Program-made: the position numbers and the translations under genes
The notes under the pieces: model-generated
The model's database searches: none
Told to the model about the DNA's origin: nothing
What the model saw: only the letters and a program-made list of their open reading frames with translations
Shown here: positions 18,218-28,066 of the stretch, piece after piece
Layout: every line of letters begins with the position of its first letter
Position numbering within the stretch: position 1 is the stretch's first letter
Assembly: GCF_000613125.1 (NCBI RefSeq)
Contig: NZ_HG964497.1
Span: 1,835,215 to 1,899,214, forward strand
Source: Bacillus sp. EB01
GTDB taxonomy: Bacteria; Bacillota; Bacilli; Bacillales; Cytobacillaceae
DNA: 64,000 bases
Direction: 5' to 3'

Positions 18218-19597
18218 ATGAAACAAGATCAAGCAATTAAGATAAAAGAGAAACAGGAATTCCCTCTTACAATCAAGCGGCTGGGCATCAATGGCGAGGG
18301 CGTCGGCTATTTCAAAAGGCAGGTAGTCTTCGTTCCCGGCGCGCTTCCAGGAGAAGAAGTCGTCGTTGAGGCAACCAAAATTAATCCGAAGTTTGCAGAA
18401 GCGCGGATTAAAAAGATCCGTAAGAAGTCACCGCACCGGGTTGCACCGCCATGCCCTGTCTATGAACAATGCGGAGGCTGTCAGCTCCAGCATCTCAAGT
18501 ATGAGCAGCAGCTTGTTGAAAAACGAGACATTGTCCTTCAGTCACTAGAACGACACACAAAGCTGAATCTTGTTGAAATCGACGTCCGCCCAATGATCGG
18601 CATGGAAGACCCATGGGCTTACCGGAATAAAAGCAGCTTCCAGGTAGGTGTCCAAAAAGGAAAAGTGCTAGCGGGCTTATACGGCTTAAATTCGCATAAG
18701 CTTATCAACATCGAGCAATGCGCGGTCCAACATGGGGCGACAACCGACGCTACGTTGAAGGTAAGGCAAATCCTTCAGGACCTGCACATTCCTATCTATA
18801 ATGAAAAAACCCGAAAAGGGATTGTCCGGACCATCGTTACGCGCGTTGGCATCCAATCGAATGAACTGCAGGTTGTCTTGATTACAACACAGCGGGATCT
18901 ACCAAAAAAGGAATTGCTGATTAAGGAAATTACAAAGAGACTGCCTGGCGTGAAGTCAATCGTCCAGAACATCAACGGCGAAAGGACCTCATTGATTTTT
19001 GGAAAAGAAACCTCCACTCTTGCAGGAAGTGACTTTATACAGGAAACGTTGGGGGACTTGCAGTTTGAACTGTCAGCCAGGACCTTCTTCCAGTTGAATC
19101 CGATCCAGACGATTAAGCTTTATGACGAGGTGAAAGCAGCCGCCCAACTGACAGGAACAGAGAAAGTCGTCGACGCCTATTGTGGAGTTGGCACAATCGG
19201 GCTCTGGGTTGCAAACCAGGCAGGCGAAATCAGGGGAATGGACATCATCCCCGAATCCATCGAAGACGCCAAGAAAAACGCCGCCCGCCACGGCATTAAA
19301 CATTCAACGTATGTGACAGGCAAAGCAGAGGACTGGCTGCCGAAATGGACAAAGGAAGGCTGGAGGCCGGATGTCGTCATCGTCGACCCGCCGAGGACCG
19401 GTCTTGATGGAAGCCTATTGCAAACCTTGCTCAAAGTAAAGCCAAAGAAAATCGTCTATGTATCCTGCAATCCATCCACATTGGCAAGAGATATACAGAC
19501 ATTGAGCAGTAATTATAATGTAGAGTACATTCAACCCGTAGATATGTTCCCGCAGACGGCACATGTTGAAGCAATTGTGAAATTACAGTTGAAATAG
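18218..19597 (+). CDS. rlmD: 23S rRNA (uracil-C5)-methyltransferase, RlmCD/RumA type
   Basis: SAM-dependent enzyme that methylates C5 of uridine in 23S rRNA. The 459-residue product has an N-terminal TRAM domain, four cysteines for a [4Fe-4S] cluster ([14 protein letters not shown] plus a later EQCAV), the SAM site [11 protein letters not shown], and the catalytic cysteine in [12 protein letters not shown] prefer ATG 18218 over the GTG at 18209. The length equals that of B. subtilis YefA (RlmCD), but the context resembles yfjO. A second paralogue is at 29517, and which U position each modifies cannot be told from the sequence. Confidence 0.88.
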   Translation: MKQDQAIKIKEKQEFPLTIKRLGINGEGVGYFKRQVVFVPGALPGEEVVVEATKINPKFAEARIKKIRKKSPHRVAPPCPVYEQCGGCQLQHLKYEQQLVEKRDIVLQSLERHTKLNLVEIDVRPMIGMEDPWAYRNKSSFQVGVQKGKVLAGLYGLNSHKLINIEQCAVQHGATTDATLKVRQILQDLHIPIYNEKTRKGIVRTIVTRVGIQSNELQVVLITTQRDLPKKELLIKEITKRLPGVKSIVQNINGERTSLIFGKETSTLAGSDFIQETLGDLQFELSARTFFQLNPIQTIKLYDEVKAAAQLTGTEKVVDAYCGVGTIGLWVANQAGEIRGMDIIPESIEDAKKNAARHGIKHSTYVTGKAEDWLPKWTKEGWRPDVVIVDPPRTGLDGSLLQTLLKVKPKKIVYVSCNPSTLARDIQTLSSNYNVEYIQPVDMFPQTAHVEAIVKLQLK

Positions 19598-19602
19598 TAA
19601 GA

Positions 19603-19665
19603 GCCTGTCACTCCGGAGTATATAGCCGAAAAAATCGGCAAAGTCGGGTAGTGACAGGTTTTTTA
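19603..19665 (+). terminator. Two-tier terminator after rlmD
   Basis: The outer stem CCTGTCACT/AGTGACAGG encloses an inner hairpin GCCGA/TCGGC and ends in six T. Confidence 0.85.
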
Positions 19666-20187
19666 TTCGAAAACTTAAAACTTGAGGAACTATGACCCTG
19701 CCATGTAAATCCCCTTTTCTATTTGAAAGAGGTTTTCTTTGTTAAAATGGTATAGCTTTTACGGAATTTCTGATCAGTGATGATGATATCGGGATAACAT
19801 TTTTGCTTATTTGCAATGATTATATAAACGATTAAGAGTGAGAAATTTTCGAAAAGGCTTCAGCAACTCATAAAGTAGCACACAAACTAAACGCATGAAT
19901 TTCGCTAACCGCATATGCTTTACCGGCTTTTGGACAAAAAAGCAGGAGTGCTACTATTATTATATACATGTATAATCGCGCTCTTTTTCTATAACTGTTT
20001 GCTGGTATAAGTTTCATGATTATTGTACCTTCAGTTGTTTAGAAGTTCTTTTTTACTGAAGTTCCACTTTAGAGGCAGGTGAAGAAATGAACTGGTCAGT
20101 AATTATTCGCTGGTAGTTCAATTGCCTGTGAATTGTTATTGAAAAATAGTAATTAAGAGAATACTTTTTTAATTTTTAATTATCTTA
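19666..20187. other. 522-bp AT-rich gap without a gene
   Basis: No frame with a credible ribosome binding site was found, only a 9-codon ORF at 20087. The one structured feature is a 12-bp palindrome, TATACATGTATA, near 19961-19974. Confidence 0.6.
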
Positions 20188-20216
20188 TTGACTTTTGGGT
20201 TATTACTCTTTATTCT
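20188..20216 (+). promoter_or_regulatory. Sigma-A promoter of the S-box transcript
   Basis: TTGACT at 20188-20193 and TATTCT at 20211-20216 have an ideal 17-bp spacer and lie just before the riboswitch. Confidence 0.75.
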
Positions 20217-20241
20217 TCTTTTATAGCTAAATAATTTTATT

Positions 20242-20346
20242 ATCTTATCCAGAGAGGTGGAGGGACTTGGCCCTTTGAAACCTCGGCAGCGGGTTTTGTT
20301 AATACCGTGCCAAATCCAACAGGCAGAAATGCTTGAAAGATAAGGT
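20242..20346 (+). ncRNA. SAM-I (S-box) riboswitch aptamer
   Basis: The conserved blocks appear in order. P1 5' arm CTTATC starts at 20244, followed by CAGAGAGGTGGAGGGA (P2 kink-turn side), GGCCCTTTGAAACC, CGGCAGC, a variable P3 arm, GTGCCAA-TCC, AGGCAGAAATGCTTGAAAGATAAG with the P4 hairpin, and the P1 3' arm. There is one extra T in the ACTTGGCCC block relative to the common form. In this class SAM binding stabilises P1 and allows terminator formation, shutting off sulfur-amino-acid genes when SAM is abundant. It controls the ABC importer downstream. Confidence 0.92.
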
Positions 20347-20367
20347 GAGAACTTACTTCAATGAATT

Positions 20368-20410
20368 AACCTCTCATCTTGTTTTATTTAACGAGATGGG
20401 AGGTTTTATT
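20368..20410 (+). terminator. Riboswitch expression-platform terminator
   Basis: AACCTCTCATCT pairs with AGATGGGAGGTT, followed by a T-rich tail. It is 22 nt after the aptamer, and the segment between can supply an antiterminator. Confidence 0.85.
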
Positions 20411-20478
20411 GTGTTCTAGGTAGTTAATTTTTTTAATTTTAAATCTCAGTAAAAAGATAAGAAAAGAGGGAATAGAGA

Positions 20479-21309
20479 ATGAAAAAAAGTTATTTATTAA
20501 TTTTACTAGGGTTGGTATTGATTTTAGGAGCATGTGGCAGCAAGGAAAGCTCTTCATCAGGCTCGGCAAAAAAAGAACAGAACTCATGGGAAAGAATTAA
20601 AGAAAGTGGAAAGATTGTTGTTGGGACAGAAGGGCTCTACTATCCGGTTACATACTTTGATGAAAAGACAAAAGAATTGACTGGTTCGGACGTTGAAATC
20701 GTAAAGGAATTAGGTAAACGCCTTGGTTTGGAAGTAGAATTTAAGACTATGGAATTCGATGGACTTTTACCAAGTTTACGTTCCGGTAAGATTGATTTGG
20801 CTGCCAATGACTTTACCGTTACTGATGAAAGAAAGGAAAAGTTCGATTTTACGATTCCTTATAAGTACTCGTACGGTTCAGCGATTGTCAGGGAAGATGA
20901 CAATTCCATACAAAAGGTTGAAGACTTGAAAGGCATAAAGGTTGGAGGTTCATTAACAAGTAACTATTCAAAGTTTGCTGAAGCACAGGGAGCAGAAGTA
21001 GTAGCCTATACCGGTTCGGATTCCGTACTTCCCGATATCGTGAACGGGCGTGTGGATGCGATGCTGAATGACTATCTTGTCCTGATTCAGACATTGGAAC
21101 AGTACAATAAGCCTGGTTTAAAGTTGGTGGAAGGATTAAAGTTCGAACCAAGCACTGGTGCATTTGTCATTCAAAAGGATAGCCCTGAGTTAAAGGAAAA
21201 GTTGGATGAAGAGCTTCAAAAAATGATTGATGATGGTACGGTTGGCGAAATTTCAAAGAAGTTCTTCAAAGCAGATACCTCGAAAAAAGTTGATATTGAA
21301 GGACTGTAA
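20479..21309 (+). CDS. Amino acid ABC transporter substrate-binding lipoprotein (TcyA-like)
   Basis: A 276-residue lipoprotein with a signal peptide and lipobox ending LGAC (Cys19), then a Ser/Lys linker and a periplasmic-binding-protein type 3 domain (IVVGTEGLYYPVTY, DLAANDFTVTDERKEKFDF, SLTSNYSKFA). The SLTSNY segment and overall layout resemble cystine-binding TcyA. Together with the S-box control this makes a sulfur amino acid (cystine or methionine) the likely ligand. It is the first gene of a three-gene importer. An internal terminator follows, as usual when binding protein is made in excess over the membrane parts. Confidence 0.82.
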   Translation: MKKSYLLILLGLVLILGACGSKESSSSGSAKKEQNSWERIKESGKIVVGTEGLYYPVTYFDEKTKELTGSDVEIVKELGKRLGLEVEFKTMEFDGLLPSLRSGKIDLAANDFTVTDERKEKFDFTIPYKYSYGSAIVREDDNSIQKVEDLKGIKVGGSLTSNYSKFAEAQGAEVVAYTGSDSVLPDIVNGRVDAMLNDYLVLIQTLEQYNKPGLKLVEGLKFEPSTGAFVIQKDSPELKEKLDEELQKMIDDGTVGEISKKFFKADTSKKVDIEGL

Positions 21310-21323
21310 ATTTAATAACGCCC

Positions 21324-21353
21324 AAAAAAGGAACTTTTTTGGTTCCTTTTTTG
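21324..21353 (+). terminator. Intra-operon terminator after the binding-protein gene
   Basis: AAAAAAGGAAC pairs with GTTCCTTTTTT. It lies between the first and second genes of the importer operon, so readthrough is probably partial. Confidence 0.8.
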
Positions 21354-21386
21354 CCGTTATAGAAAAATAAAGAGGGAGGGGTTATC

Positions 21387-22067
21387 GTGGAAGACTTCAA
21401 ATGGGAATATGTATTTAATATTGAATTGGTTATTGATTCACTTCCCTTTATATTAGAAGGCGCCGGTTTTACACTGCTGATTTCCGCTTTGGGAATGGTG
21501 TTTGGCCTGTTTTTGGGCTTAATTATTTCTTTGTTTAGGATGTCTAAAAATTTCGTAACTCGTTCGGCTGCAAGGGTGTATATATCCTTTATGCGTGGCA
21601 CTCCACTTCTGGCAATCTTATTCATTTTATTTTTTGGACTTCCACTGGTGGGGATAGAATTAGCGGCGATTACTGCTGCTGTTATCGGAATTAGTATCCA
21701 TTTCGCTGCTTATATAGCCGAAGTCATTCGTTCAGCTATTTCTTCTGTGCCAAAAGGTCAATGGGAGGCAGCCGAAACATTGAGAATGTCTTATGCTCAG
21801 GTTATGTGGAGAATAATCTTGCCCCAGGCGACAAGAATAGCGCTTCCTCCTTTGGCCAGTACTTTTATGGATATTATAAAAGGAACTTCCTTGGCCATGG
21901 TTATTACTGTGCCGGAAATGTTTTACCGGGCGAAAGTCATCTCTGGGCAAACATATGAAAGCTTGACCATGTACATATTGATTGCGCTTATTTATTGGGG
22001 AATTTGTTCAGTCATTACGGTGTTTCAAGATTACCTCGAAAAGAAATTTAATAAATATTTAGTGTGA
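21387..22067 (+). CDS. Amino acid ABC transporter permease (HisM family)
   Basis: A 226-residue inner-membrane permease with about five helices. The N-terminal [20 protein letters not shown] and the EAA loop, here [20 protein letters not shown], are the signatures of polar amino acid permeases. GTG at 21387 follows AGAGGGAGGGG. One permease gene is present, so the transporter probably uses a homodimer. It ends 13 bp before the ATPase gene. Confidence 0.88.
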   Translation: MEDFKWEYVFNIELVIDSLPFILEGAGFTLLISALGMVFGLFLGLIISLFRMSKNFVTRSAARVYISFMRGTPLLAILFILFFGLPLVGIELAAITAAVIGISIHFAAYIAEVIRSAISSVPKGQWEAAETLRMSYAQVMWRIILPQATRIALPPLASTFMDIIKGTSLAMVITVPEMFYRAKVISGQTYESLTMYILIALIYWGICSVITVFQDYLEKKFNKYLV

Positions 22068-22080
22068 AGGAGGAGGGAAC

Positions 22081-22821
22081 TTGATTGAAATCCTAAATTT
22101 ATCAAAAAGGTTCGGCGACCATGAAGTGTTGAAAGATATCAATCTATCAATTCAAAAAGGAGAAGTAGTGTGTCTCATTGGGCCATCCGGTTCTGGAAAA
22201 ACAACGTTACTCCGCTGTTTGAATTTACTGGAAACACCTTCTTCGGGAAAAATAATACTGGAAAAAGATAGTTTTAAATTCACGGGTAAGGAAGCAACGA
22301 AAAAGCAAAAGAGGGAAATAAAAGAGCATTCAGCGATGGTATTCCAGCATTTTAACTTGTTTCCTCATAAAACTGTATTGGAGAATGTTATAGAGGCACC
22401 GATAATTGTTCAAAAGAGAGATAAAACCGAAATGATAGCTGAAGCGGACGAGCTGTTAAGAAAAGTCGGTTTACTGGATCATAAGAACAAATATCCTGAA
22501 CAGCTTTCCGGAGGACAAAAACAGCGGGCCGCCATTGCAAGGGCTCTAGCGATGAAACCGGAATTCCTTCTTTTTGATGAGCCAACATCGGCACTGGATC
22601 CGGAGCTTGTGGACGAAGTTTTAACAGTAATACAGGATTTGGCTAGTGAGGGCCAAACAATGCTAATCGTCACCCATGAGATGGGGTTTGCCAGAGATGT
22701 TGCTGACCGAGTTGTGTTTATGGATGGAGGTTATCTAATTGAAGAAGGACCTCCAAGTATTATTTTTACAACTCCCGAAAAAGAAAGAACGAAGCAATTT
22801 TTATCTAAGGTGTTAAAGTAG
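22081..22821 (+). CDS. Amino acid ABC transporter ATP-binding protein
   Basis: A 246-residue ABC ATPase of the GlnQ/HisP group. Walker A is GPSGSGKTT (about residues 38-46), the Q-loop is [13 protein letters not shown], the signature is LSGGQKQR, Walker B is FLLFDEP, and the D-loop is SALDPE with the H-switch in [11 protein letters not shown] at 22081 sits behind GGAGGAGGG. It completes the S-box-controlled importer. Confidence 0.9.
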   Translation: MIEILNLSKRFGDHEVLKDINLSIQKGEVVCLIGPSGSGKTTLLRCLNLLETPSSGKIILEKDSFKFTGKEATKKQKREIKEHSAMVFQHFNLFPHKTVLENVIEAPIIVQKRDKTEMIAEADELLRKVGLLDHKNKYPEQLSGGQKQRAAIARALAMKPEFLLFDEPTSALDPELVDEVLTVIQDLASEGQTMLIVTHEMGFARDVADRVVFMDGGYLIEEGPPSIIFTTPEKERTKQFLSKVLK

Positions 22822-22850
22822 GAATCTATTTTGATTCCTCTTTTGTTTTT
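22821..22850 (+). terminator. Terminator of the S-box importer operon
   Basis: AGGAATC pairs with GATTCCT, followed by a T-rich tract; moderate strength. Confidence 0.7.
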
Positions 22851-22927
22851 ATAGGCTATAATTTTTTTTATAAGTAGAAAAGTGATTCAAAGAAGTTTTA
22901 TAGCTCCATAAGGACAGGAGGACAAAC

Positions 22928-23950
22928 ATGATAAAGAGTATTTCAGATATTCAGAGTAATAATAAATTTTCAGGTACGGTCTTAGTTAAAGGTAATGAGG
23001 ATGTATTAGCAGATGTAAGCTTTGGATATGCTAATCGTTCTGAACAAATAAAAAACAATACAAATACTAAATACGGAATAGCATCAGGCTGCAAACTATT
23101 TACAGCCATAGCCGTTTGCCAGCTTGTGGAAATGGGGAAACTTTCATTTGATATGAAGCTAAAAGAGTGTCTAGAGATTAATTTCCCGTACTTTGATAAT
23201 GGTATAACCATTCACCATCTTCTAACTCATACATCTGGGATACCTGACTATTTTGATGAAGAAGTAATGGATGATTTTGAAGAATTGTGGGTTAGTAATC
23301 CCATGTATAAATTAAGAAGTTTGAAAAGCTTTCTTCCATTATTTCAAGATATGCCTATGAAGTTTAAAGCTGGAGAAAGATTTTCCTATAATAATGCAGG
23401 ATATATTTTGCTTGGTTTACTCATTGAGAAAGCTAGTCAACTTGACTTTGCTGAGTACATACAGGAACATATCTTCAAGAAAGCTGGCATGGAGGGGGCG
23501 GGATATTTTGAATTTGATGCTCTTCCTCCGAATACGGCGCAGGGTTACATAGACTATCCTGACGGAACATGGAAAACGAATATCTATTCATTACCCGTAA
23601 AAGGTGGTTCAGATGGAGGAGCTTATGTTACGGTTGTAGATATGGTGAAACTGTGGGAGACACTAATGAGTAATGGACTTTTAAGTAAAGAATATACCCA
23701 ACTTTTGTTAACTCCAAATGTACAAGTCGATGATAAAGATAATTTTTATGGTCTTGGAATTTGGATAAAGAAAAAGGGAACTGACATTTTAAAATATCAT
23801 GTAATGGGATATGACCCTGGAGTTAGTTTTCACTCTGCTTATTACCCAGAGAATTCTAGGACAGTTGTGGTCTGTTCGAACAAGTCTAATGGTGCATACG
23901 AAATTTTTAAAGGCATTGAAGATGAACTAAACAGGCTTAAACATTATTAG
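22928..23950 (+). CDS. Serine hydrolase, beta-lactamase/DD-peptidase fold
   Basis: A 340-residue class C-like serine hydrolase. It carries the SxxK nucleophile motif Ser53-Gly-Cys-Lys56, the YxN motif as Tyr154-Asn-Asn, and HLLTHTSGIPDY typical of the family. There is no signal peptide, so it is cytoplasmic and probably an esterase or peptidase rather than a resistance beta-lactamase. ATG follows AGGACAGGAGG. DUF4256 begins 24 bp downstream and is probably in the same transcript. Its AT content is higher than its neighbours', which may mean acquisition. Confidence 0.82.
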   Translation: MIKSISDIQSNNKFSGTVLVKGNEDVLADVSFGYANRSEQIKNNTNTKYGIASGCKLFTAIAVCQLVEMGKLSFDMKLKECLEINFPYFDNGITIHHLLTHTSGIPDYFDEEVMDDFEELWVSNPMYKLRSLKSFLPLFQDMPMKFKAGERFSYNNAGYILLGLLIEKASQLDFAEYIQEHIFKKAGMEGAGYFEFDALPPNTAQGYIDYPDGTWKTNIYSLPVKGGSDGGAYVTVVDMVKLWETLMSNGLLSKEYTQLLLTPNVQVDDKDNFYGLGIWIKKKGTDILKYHVMGYDPGVSFHSAYYPENSRTVVVCSNKSNGAYEIFKGIEDELNRLKHY

Positions 23951-23974
23951 GAAAAACAACAAGGAGGTACTTAT

Positions 23975-24547
23975 ATGACTGAAATCAGTAATAAAAAGGA
24001 GTTGTCATTGGAACAACGTGAAGAATTACTCGGAGTCTTGAAAGCGCGATTTGAGAAAAACATGCACCGACATGAAGGTCTTGAATGGGCTAAAGTCCAA
24101 GACAAGCTGGATGCAAATCCTGAAAAGTTATGGTCGCTCAATGAAATGGAAAGCACTGGCGGCGAACCGGATGTTGTTGGTCATCATGAAGAGAAAGATG
24201 AATACATTTTTTATGATTGCGCAGCGGAAAGTCCAAAAGGCCGCAGAAGTGTGTGTTACGACCATGAAGCGCTAGAGGCAAGGAAAAAACATAAACCAGA
24301 AAATAGTGCTATTAATATGGCGGCTGCCATGGGCATTGAACTTTTAACGGAAGAACAATATCGAGAGTTGCAGAAACTCGATAATTTCGATTTGAAAACA
24401 TCGAGTTGGGTGCAAACACCCACAGATATTAGAAAACGTGGCGGTGCCCTTTTTTGTGATCGCCGCTACGATACGGTCTTTGTTTATCATAACGGTGCAG
24501 ATTCCTACTATGGTGCTAGGGGTTTCCGTGGCTCGTTAAGGGTCTGA
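23975..24547 (+). CDS. DUF4256 domain-containing protein
   Basis: A 190-residue soluble protein with no membrane segment. The pattern LEWAKVQDKL, MESTGGEPDVVG, YDCAAESPKGRRSVCYD, MGIELLTEEQYRELQ and GGALFCDRRYDTVFVYHNGA matches the DUF4256 family, which is widespread and has no known function. ATG follows AAGGAGG. It is the second gene of a probable two-gene unit with the serine hydrolase. Confidence 0.85.
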   Translation: MTEISNKKELSLEQREELLGVLKARFEKNMHRHEGLEWAKVQDKLDANPEKLWSLNEMESTGGEPDVVGHHEEKDEYIFYDCAAESPKGRRSVCYDHEALEARKKHKPENSAINMAAAMGIELLTEEQYRELQKLDNFDLKTSSWVQTPTDIRKRGGALFCDRRYDTVFVYHNGADSYYGARGFRGSLRV

Positions 24548-24584
24548 ATTTTGCATAGTCAGAATAAGAAAATGTAAACACACA

Positions 24585-24632
24585 TAAAGGGATACAACCT
24601 ACAAAGTGCATTGTAGGTTGTATCCCTTTTTG
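24585..24632 (+). terminator. Strong terminator after DUF4256
   Basis: AAAGGGATACAACCTACA forms an 18-bp perfect stem with its complement around AAGTGCAT, followed by T5. Confidence 0.93.
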
Positions 24633-24801
24633 AAACTCCACCAATAACGACAAGTGTTTCGATTCTAATGGCTGGAATTCCAGATAAACCTAGAAATAGA
24701 CTGGCTCCAATTTCTAAAGTGTAAACTCCCAAATGTTATTGCCAATAACTGGTTGTCCCTATATCATTAGGTATAAAGAGAATGTCCAAGGGGGAACACA
24801 T

Positions 24802-26862
24802 ATGATCCCAGCAAAAATAGAACCCATTTCAATCACTCCAATAAGTGAAAAAAGCTTGGAATCCATCGTCAATTGGTTCAATCAGCGTAAACAATCGTTC
24901 TATATTTTGGGTTGGTCCTATTTAGGAAATCAGCGGCAAATGGAAGAACTTTTTTACCGTTCCATAATTAAAGTGCAAAAGGAGTTGCCTCGATTTAAGA
25001 GGGAAACATCATTTGAAATTTGGGTAACATCCATTTTCATACATATCTGCCGTGAGCTCTCAGTTAATGGAAGTTTACAACATTTAGAGACAAGTGAACC
25101 ACGACAGGATTTATTTAAAGCACTTGATCAGTTGGAAGAGTATGAGAAAGAAGCGGTGGTTCTAAAATATATAATAGGAATCCCCTTGGAGAGTGCAGCA
25201 GGTATTCTCAGAATTACAGAGAATAAGCTGAAAGAGCATTTGTTGTCCGCGGTCCAGTCACTAAAAAAGGGAATGGGATTTGAGCTGAGCTTAAATGGCT
25301 GTAAAGAGTATCATAAAAATTACATTGATTACTTGGAACGGAAAATGGACCGGCCTGAAAAGGTTGAATTCGAGATACATATATACCATTGCCAAAACTG
25401 CCAGGAGGATTTGGCTGCTTTCCAGGATACCATATTAACTCTTCCAAAAAAGACAGAAGACTTTCATGTGCCAGCCAATTTTCTCGAGAGCCTCAAGGCC
25501 AAATTGGTAGAAAGTGAAAAGCAAAGGCAACTGAAGAACAGGAAACGTTTTAGAATCGGGATTGTTTTTGCGAGTGTTTTCTCACTTTTTATTAGTATAG
25601 AAGTTATTACAGGGGCCTTTACCAACGCTTACTATTCATATGCGGAGGAAGATCAGCAACTGCGTGCCTTTCTCCAGCAGGACCTGGGGAAGGTGCTTAA
25701 CCTGGTAGCGGAAAGCGAAGGGGTTAAAATTACAATTAAAAGCGTGGTTGCTGATGATGTCCAGACTCTCGTTTTTTATGAAATAGAAGATACGGATGAA
25801 GATGATCAATATTTCATGATGTATCAAGATGGGGTTATTGTGGAGAATGAACATGAAATCATGAACCGTGCGGCATATCCGAGGCACTATTTTCCTCACC
25901 TTGAATCGAATGAAAATAAGAGAGAAAAAAACGTGTTTCGGGGAAAAATGAGTCTCTTACCCCTGGGGAAGGACAAGGGGACAATTGAGCTGAAGATCAC
26001 TAAGCTTTACAAATTAATCCGTGCTTCTGATGACAGGGAGAATTATATCCCTTACGAGAATTTGAGCTTTGAGACAGGCGAGTGGAACTTCGAGATTCCT
26101 GTAACAAAAAAGCCCTCTACGGAATATGCCTTGGATGAAGAAACAGAAATCGAGGGGATTCCGGTTCGTTTTGATAAACTGACCATTGCTCCGACAGCGA
26201 CGATTCTTGAATATGCAATTCCTTTTAGCGGTTCAGGAAAACGAATTGATGCTCTTAATTTTGGAAATCTGAAAGTAAACAATAAAAAACTTAAAGCGGA
26301 TAGGTATGGCAATAATTTTGGAAATGGAATCAATGAGTGGATGACCTACCACATGCATTTTGACCCGCTTTATGGAGAAAAGCCTATAGAAGCCAATGTT
26401 TGGATAGAATCTGCTAATTTAACGGTTGAAGACAAGAGGACCATCGAACTGAATGCTTCAGAGAAATATCCACAAACCTTTGAATATGCAGGCAGCACAA
26501 TATCCATCGACAGGGTTGAGGCTGGTGACTCAACCAATGTAGTCATAAGCAATCATGCAATTAAAAATCGGGCATTCGAGTCACTTCACTTTGAAATTTT
26601 CGGGGAGGATGGAAATACTCCAATGGAAATGGAAATGATGAATCCGAAAGGAGTTTTTGTTGATAAAAAGGGGATTGAGTACGACCCAAATGAAATCACT
26701 TTCGTTTATGAGAAACTCGAACAACCGCGTTATTTCTTTACGGAAGAAAATATTATGTTCCGTAGTAAGAATGAAGGAGATAATATCCCGAAAATTCTCG
26801 AGATCTATAGCTATACCACAACAAAATTTTTGAATGAAATGGTAAAGATTTCGTTGGAATAA
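24802..26862 (+). CDS. ECF-like sigma factor fused to zinc anti-sigma and DUF4179-like sensor
   Basis: A 686-residue fusion. Residues 14-85 read as sigma region 2 (SFYILGWSYLGNQRQMEELFY, with ETSFEIWVTSIFIH). Residues 105-155 read as region 4 (LEEYEKEAVVLKYIIGIPLE then a helix-turn-helix). Residues 165-210 contain a zinc anti-sigma motif, His193-x3-Cys197-x2-Cys200. A single transmembrane helix spans about 251-271. The remaining 415 residues are an extracytoplasmic, beta-rich DUF4179-like domain. ATG at 24802 with AAGGGGG upstream is preferred over the earlier frame opening. Normally these parts are two genes. Release of the sigma part would need proteolysis, unless the protein acts tethered or is a degenerate sensor. 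Confidence 0.75.
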   Translation: MIPAKIEPISITPISEKSLESIVNWFNQRKQSFYILGWSYLGNQRQMEELFYRSIIKVQKELPRFKRETSFEIWVTSIFIHICRELSVNGSLQHLETSEPRQDLFKALDQLEEYEKEAVVLKYIIGIPLESAAGILRITENKLKEHLLSAVQSLKKGMGFELSLNGCKEYHKNYIDYLERKMDRPEKVEFEIHIYHCQNCQEDLAAFQDTILTLPKKTEDFHVPANFLESLKAKLVESEKQRQLKNRKRFRIGIVFASVFSLFISIEVITGAFTNAYYSYAEEDQQLRAFLQQDLGKVLNLVAESEGVKITIKSVVADDVQTLVFYEIEDTDEDDQYFMMYQDGVIVENEHEIMNRAAYPRHYFPHLESNENKREKNVFRGKMSLLPLGKDKGTIELKITKLYKLIRASDDRENYIPYENLSFETGEWNFEIPVTKKPSTEYALDEETEIEGIPVRFDKLTIAPTATILEYAIPFSGSGKRIDALNFGNLKVNNKKLKADRYGNNFGNGINEWMTYHMHFDPLYGEKPIEANVWIESANLTVEDKRTIELNASEKYPQTFEYAGSTISIDRVEAGDSTNVVISNHAIKNRAFESLHFEIFGEDGNTPMEMEMMNPKGVFVDKKGIEYDPNEITFVYEKLEQPRYFFTEENIMFRSKNEGDNIPKILEIYSYTTTKFLNEMVKISLE

Positions 26863-26898
26863 CAGGATGAAGTGAGAGGAAAGATTTCGCGGAAGACC

Positions 26899-26938
26899 CA
26901 GGGTAACCTTATTCGGTATGCCCTTGTTGTTTTTTTGA
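26899..26938 (+). terminator. Weak terminator after the sigma fusion gene
   Basis: CAGGG-ACC pairs imperfectly with GGT-CCCTTG before a run of T. The rest of 26940-27221 shows only a loose inverted repeat (GAACTACTAAA at 27010 and its complement near 27080-27098). Confidence 0.55.
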
Positions 26939-27221
26939 TTTTTACACTGTATTTCAAGTTGGGTGTTGGAAAATGGAACCGGGAGAATCCTTAAAAACAT
27001 AGAGTTTAAGAACTACTAAAAAATCTAAATTTATTTGGTGTGGAACGCGAAAAGACCTATGCATTTTTGGTAACTAGGTACTTTAGTAGTATAGTTCTTC
27101 ATTTCTAAGTCCATAAATGCCACTTTGTATGCATTTATTTATACGTAAGAGGGAATATAATGAAAATAATAGACGGAATTTTCTTTATTTTGATAGAGTC
27201 TTATGAAAACTGGAGGGTCAT

Positions 27222-27908
27222 ATGAGAAGAATTAGGAAAAGCTCTATTATCTCTTATAGCCATTATGGACATTCCAAAGTTCCAAACAACATTCAAACAG
27301 CTTGTCCCAAGTGCGGGAAAACAAGCAACTTTTTAATCAAAGCAAATTATCAGGCAGGCAAAAATGGTTTTTTGACAGAAGGCTCGTGCTCATCCTGCAA
27401 AAAGGAATCCACATTTTCTATGATTTTAAAAGATGTTCCAGATGACATAGGCAGTGATATAGATGTTTATATCTATGACCCCCGGTCTTCTAAACAACCA
27501 ATTAACCAACTAGAACAGCTCCGGGACATACCTCCGGATTTAGTCCGGGCCTACCGTTCAGCATTAAATATATATCAGATGAAGGACAATGCCGCCACAG
27601 CGGTGATGTCAAAACGTGTTATTGAAAGCATTTTTAAACATTTTACAGGCGATAAAGGGAATCAGCCCCTTTCTGAGCAAACAGAACGGATATTGGAGAA
27701 TTTGGACTTAGTGAAGCCTATCCGTTATCTAGACCAGCTTCTTCACCCCGACAATCCTTTTTATCAAATTTTGGAGTTGGAAAAGGATTTGGATGATGAG
27801 ACTGCTGCTTATCTAATGGACCTTTTGGAGAGTTTAATCGATTATCTGTTTGTCCTTCCAGGAAACATTGAAATTGCTTACACGAACATCCAGCAAAAAA
27901 TTAAATAG
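27222..27908 (+). CDS. DUF4145-like protein with zinc ribbon
   Basis: A 228-residue soluble protein. The N-terminal 60 residues contain two CxxC pairs (CPKCGK and CSSCKK) forming a probable zinc ribbon. The C-terminal 140 residues are helical with a DUF4145-like pattern (NAATAVMSKRVIESIFKHF). Such domains are often seen near restriction or defence genes, but nothing here confirms that role. ATG follows GGAGG. It is a single gene; function unknown. Confidence 0.6.
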   Translation: MRRIRKSSIISYSHYGHSKVPNNIQTACPKCGKTSNFLIKANYQAGKNGFLTEGSCSSCKKESTFSMILKDVPDDIGSDIDVYIYDPRSSKQPINQLEQLRDIPPDLVRAYRSALNIYQMKDNAATAVMSKRVIESIFKHFTGDKGNQPLSEQTERILENLDLVKPIRYLDQLLHPDNPFYQILELEKDLDDETAAYLMDLLESLIDYLFVLPGNIEIAYTNIQQKIK

Positions 27909-27936
27909 AAGAAGGATATCAGTGCTTCCATGATAT

Positions 27937-27979
27937 AGGTGCCTGACCCCATATGTACTTCGGGGAGAAGGTGCCTTTG
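27937..27979. repeat. GGTGCCT-type short repeat remnant
   Basis: Two GGTGCCT copies flank a CCCC...GGGG hairpin, then a run of T. The pattern recalls the dispersed GGTGCCTGAC elements of Bacillus genomes. Confidence 0.4.
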
Positions 27980-28066
27980 TTTTTTTTTTTGCTGCTGGCT
28001 GGATAGCAGTTTCGACGACATTTATTAAAACAACTACTGCTATGTCACGCAAAAAGGAACACAATA

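Noticed and set aside
20087..20116. Nine-codon leader peptide upstream of the S-box
   Set aside because: It lies upstream of the readable sigma-A promoter of the transcript, so it would not be in the regulated RNA.
27010..27098. Inverted repeat as a transposon remnant
   Set aside because: Arms are short and imperfect, with no transposase fragment or target duplication.
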